This document shows positions 62,798 through 64,000 of a stretch of DNA of 64,000 nt, in pieces. The notes under the pieces are model-generated. The model was not told the DNA's origin and searched no databases. It saw only the letters and a program-made list of their open reading frames with translations. The number at the start of each line of letters is the position of its first letter. Positions within the stretch are counted from its first letter, which is position 1. Location: positions 124,001 through 188,000 of the forward strand of contig NZ_QLMG01000002.1 in the NCBI RefSeq assembly GCF_003259905.1, read 5' to 3'. The position numbers were made by a program, and so were the translations under genes. This DNA comes from Salipiger aestuarii. Its GTDB lineage: Bacteria > Pseudomonadota > Alphaproteobacteria > Rhodobacterales > Rhodobacteraceae.

Positions 62798-63889
62798 ATG
62801 GCGGATCTGAAACTGACGGATGTGGGCAAGACCTACGGCGGCACGGTTGAGGTGCTCAAGCACATCGACCTGGATATCGAGGCGGGTGAGCTGATCGTTT
62901 TCGTCGGCCCCTCCGGGTGCGGCAAGTCCACCTTGCTCCGGATGATCGCGGGGCTGGAAAAGATCACCGCCGGCACGCTGGACATCGCCGGGCAGCGCGT
63001 CAACGACGTACCGCCCGCGCAGCGCGGCATCGCGATGGTGTTTCAAAGCTACGCGCTGTATCCGCATATGACCGTGCGGGACAACATGTCTTTTGCCTTG
63101 CAGATCGCCAAGAAATCCAAGGCCGAAATCACCGAGGCGGTCGAGCGCGCCGCCAGGATGCTGCAACTGACCCCGTATCTGGATCGCCTGCCCAAGGCGC
63201 TGTCGGGCGGGCAGCGACAGCGCGTCGCCATCGGACGCGCCATCGTGCGCGACCCCAAGGTGTTCCTGTTCGACGAACCCCTGTCCAACCTTGACGCCGC
63301 GCTGCGCGTGGCGACGCGGATCGAGATCGCGCAGCTCAAGGAACAGATGCCCGACCGCACGATGATCTACGTCACCCACGATCAGGTCGAGGCGATGACG
63401 CTGGCGACCCGCATCGTGGTGCTGGCGAACAAGGGCATCGCGCAGGTGGGGTCTCCGCTTGAGCTGTATGAGAGGCCTAAAAGCGAATTTGTGGCGCAGT
63501 TCATCGGCTCGCCCGCGATGAACCTGTTGCCGGGCGAGATCACCGGCACGGGCATGCGCACGACGGTGCGGCTGGCGGGCGGGGGCACGGCGGTGTCCGA
63601 CGTGTCCACCAGCGACGCGGACATGGGGATGCAGGTTAACGTGGGCGTCCGCCCCGAGGATTGCACCATCGCGCGGCAGGCCGCCGTCTACAGCGGCAAG
63701 GTCGCCCTGACCGAGGCGCTGGGCGAGGTGACCCTGCTGCATTTCGACCCCGACGAACACGCCCAAGAGCCGGTCATCGCCAAGCTTCCGGGTATCCACA
63801 AGGGGCTGCGCGGCGAGACCGTCAAGCTGTCGGTGGACCCGGCCAAGGTGCATCTTTTTGCGCAAGGCACGTCGCTGCTGTATCGCTAG
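62798..63889 (+). CDS. aglK: Alpha-glucoside ABC transporter ATP-binding protein
   Basis: The 363-residue ATPase has Walker A GPSGCGKSTLL, Q-loop FQSYALYPHM, signature LSGGQRQRVAIGRAI, Walker B FLFDEPLSNLD and switch His YVTHDQVEAMT. A MalK-type C-terminal regulatory/TOBE region follows (FIGSPAMNLLPGEI, VGVRPEDCTI). It powers AglF/AglG. It ends the operon. A short CTGTCC/GGACAG hairpin follows at about 63897 without a clear T-tract. Confidence 0.94.
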   Translation: MADLKLTDVGKTYGGTVEVLKHIDLDIEAGELIVFVGPSGCGKSTLLRMIAGLEKITAGTLDIAGQRVNDVPPAQRGIAMVFQSYALYPHMTVRDNMSFALQIAKKSKAEITEAVERAARMLQLTPYLDRLPKALSGGQRQRVAIGRAIVRDPKVFLFDEPLSNLDAALRVATRIEIAQLKEQMPDRTMIYVTHDQVEAMTLATRIVVLANKGIAQVGSPLELYERPKSEFVAQFIGSPAMNLLPGEITGTGMRTTVRLAGGGTAVSDVSTSDADMGMQVNVGVRPEDCTIARQAAVYSGKVALTEALGEVTLLHFDPDEHAQEPVIAKLPGIHKGLRGETVKLSVDPAKVHLFAQGTSLLYR

Positions 63890-64000
63890 GGGGCCTGTCC
63901 TCTGCGCGGACAGAGGGTGGGCCACGGGAATCGGCTTAATCTGACGGCGAAGCGGTTAAGTTCCCGTTACGTTCGCTCTTTGCCATTGGCGAAACCGCGC
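63890..64000. other. Right edge of the window, no gene seen
   Basis: The last 111 bp contain a small GC hairpin just after aglK and no supportable coding start before the window ends. Confidence 0.4.

Overview
The window looks like a chromosomal segment of a GC-rich alphaproteobacterium of the Rhodobacteraceae (Roseobacter/Rhodobacter type). This is inferred from three things: the cell-division order ftsW-murG-murC-DUF2484-murB-ddl-ftsQ-ftsA-ftsZ-lpxC-bamD-recN; the FtsZ tail peptide; and the aglEFGAK/glycogen layout together with an intracellular PHB depolymerase. No phage, IS element, CRISPR array or rRNA operon is visible. The only RNA gene I can support is the 4.5S SRP RNA (ffs) on the minus strand near 32.5 kb.

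Layout. 1-2.1 kb (minus): a LacI regulator, a spermidine/putrescine-type solute-binding protein and the first codons of a permease. A 26-bp inverted repeat sits directly in front of the regulator. 2.2-4.3 kb: three decayed genes (an SDR oxidoreductase, a TetR regulator and a polysaccharide deacetylase), with what looks like a ~90-bp micro-inversion in the SDR next to AT-rich hairpins. 4.4-8.4 kb: a PagL-like lipid A deacylase, a ParB-like hypothetical, an HI0933 flavoprotein and a GDSL-RTX secreted hydrolase. 9.0-23.5 kb (plus): the division and peptidoglycan cluster. 23.5-40.5 kb: housekeeping and envelope genes (UbiH-type hydroxylase, HAD phosphatase, GntR regulator, a frameshifted glycosyltransferase, carA, GatB/YqeY, a second glycosyltransferase, DUF2244, ffs, phaZ, GST, BadF-type kinase, VWA protein, DUF2237, pth, aspartic protease, MarC).

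40.8-57.2 kb (minus) is an unbroken ten-gene run, aglR-bgl-glk-glgP-glgB-glgC-glgA-glgX-malQ-pgm, mostly with ATGA overlaps or short gaps. 57.5-63.9 kb (plus) is the divergent alpha-glucoside uptake operon aglE-F-G-A-K. Together they can import a glucoside, hydrolyse it, phosphorylate the glucose, interconvert Glc-6-P and Glc-1-P, and build or degrade glycogen. Two LacI-type operators with an AAAGCGCTT core flank the divergent promoter region.

The most unusual structural signal is a recurring one: three intergenic sites, each with two closely spaced, AT-rich, near-perfect palindromes of about 24-28 bp (2794-2890, 12921-12993, 30275-30364). Arms within a pair are related but not identical, and each palindrome is self-complementary. 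Their function is unknown to me.
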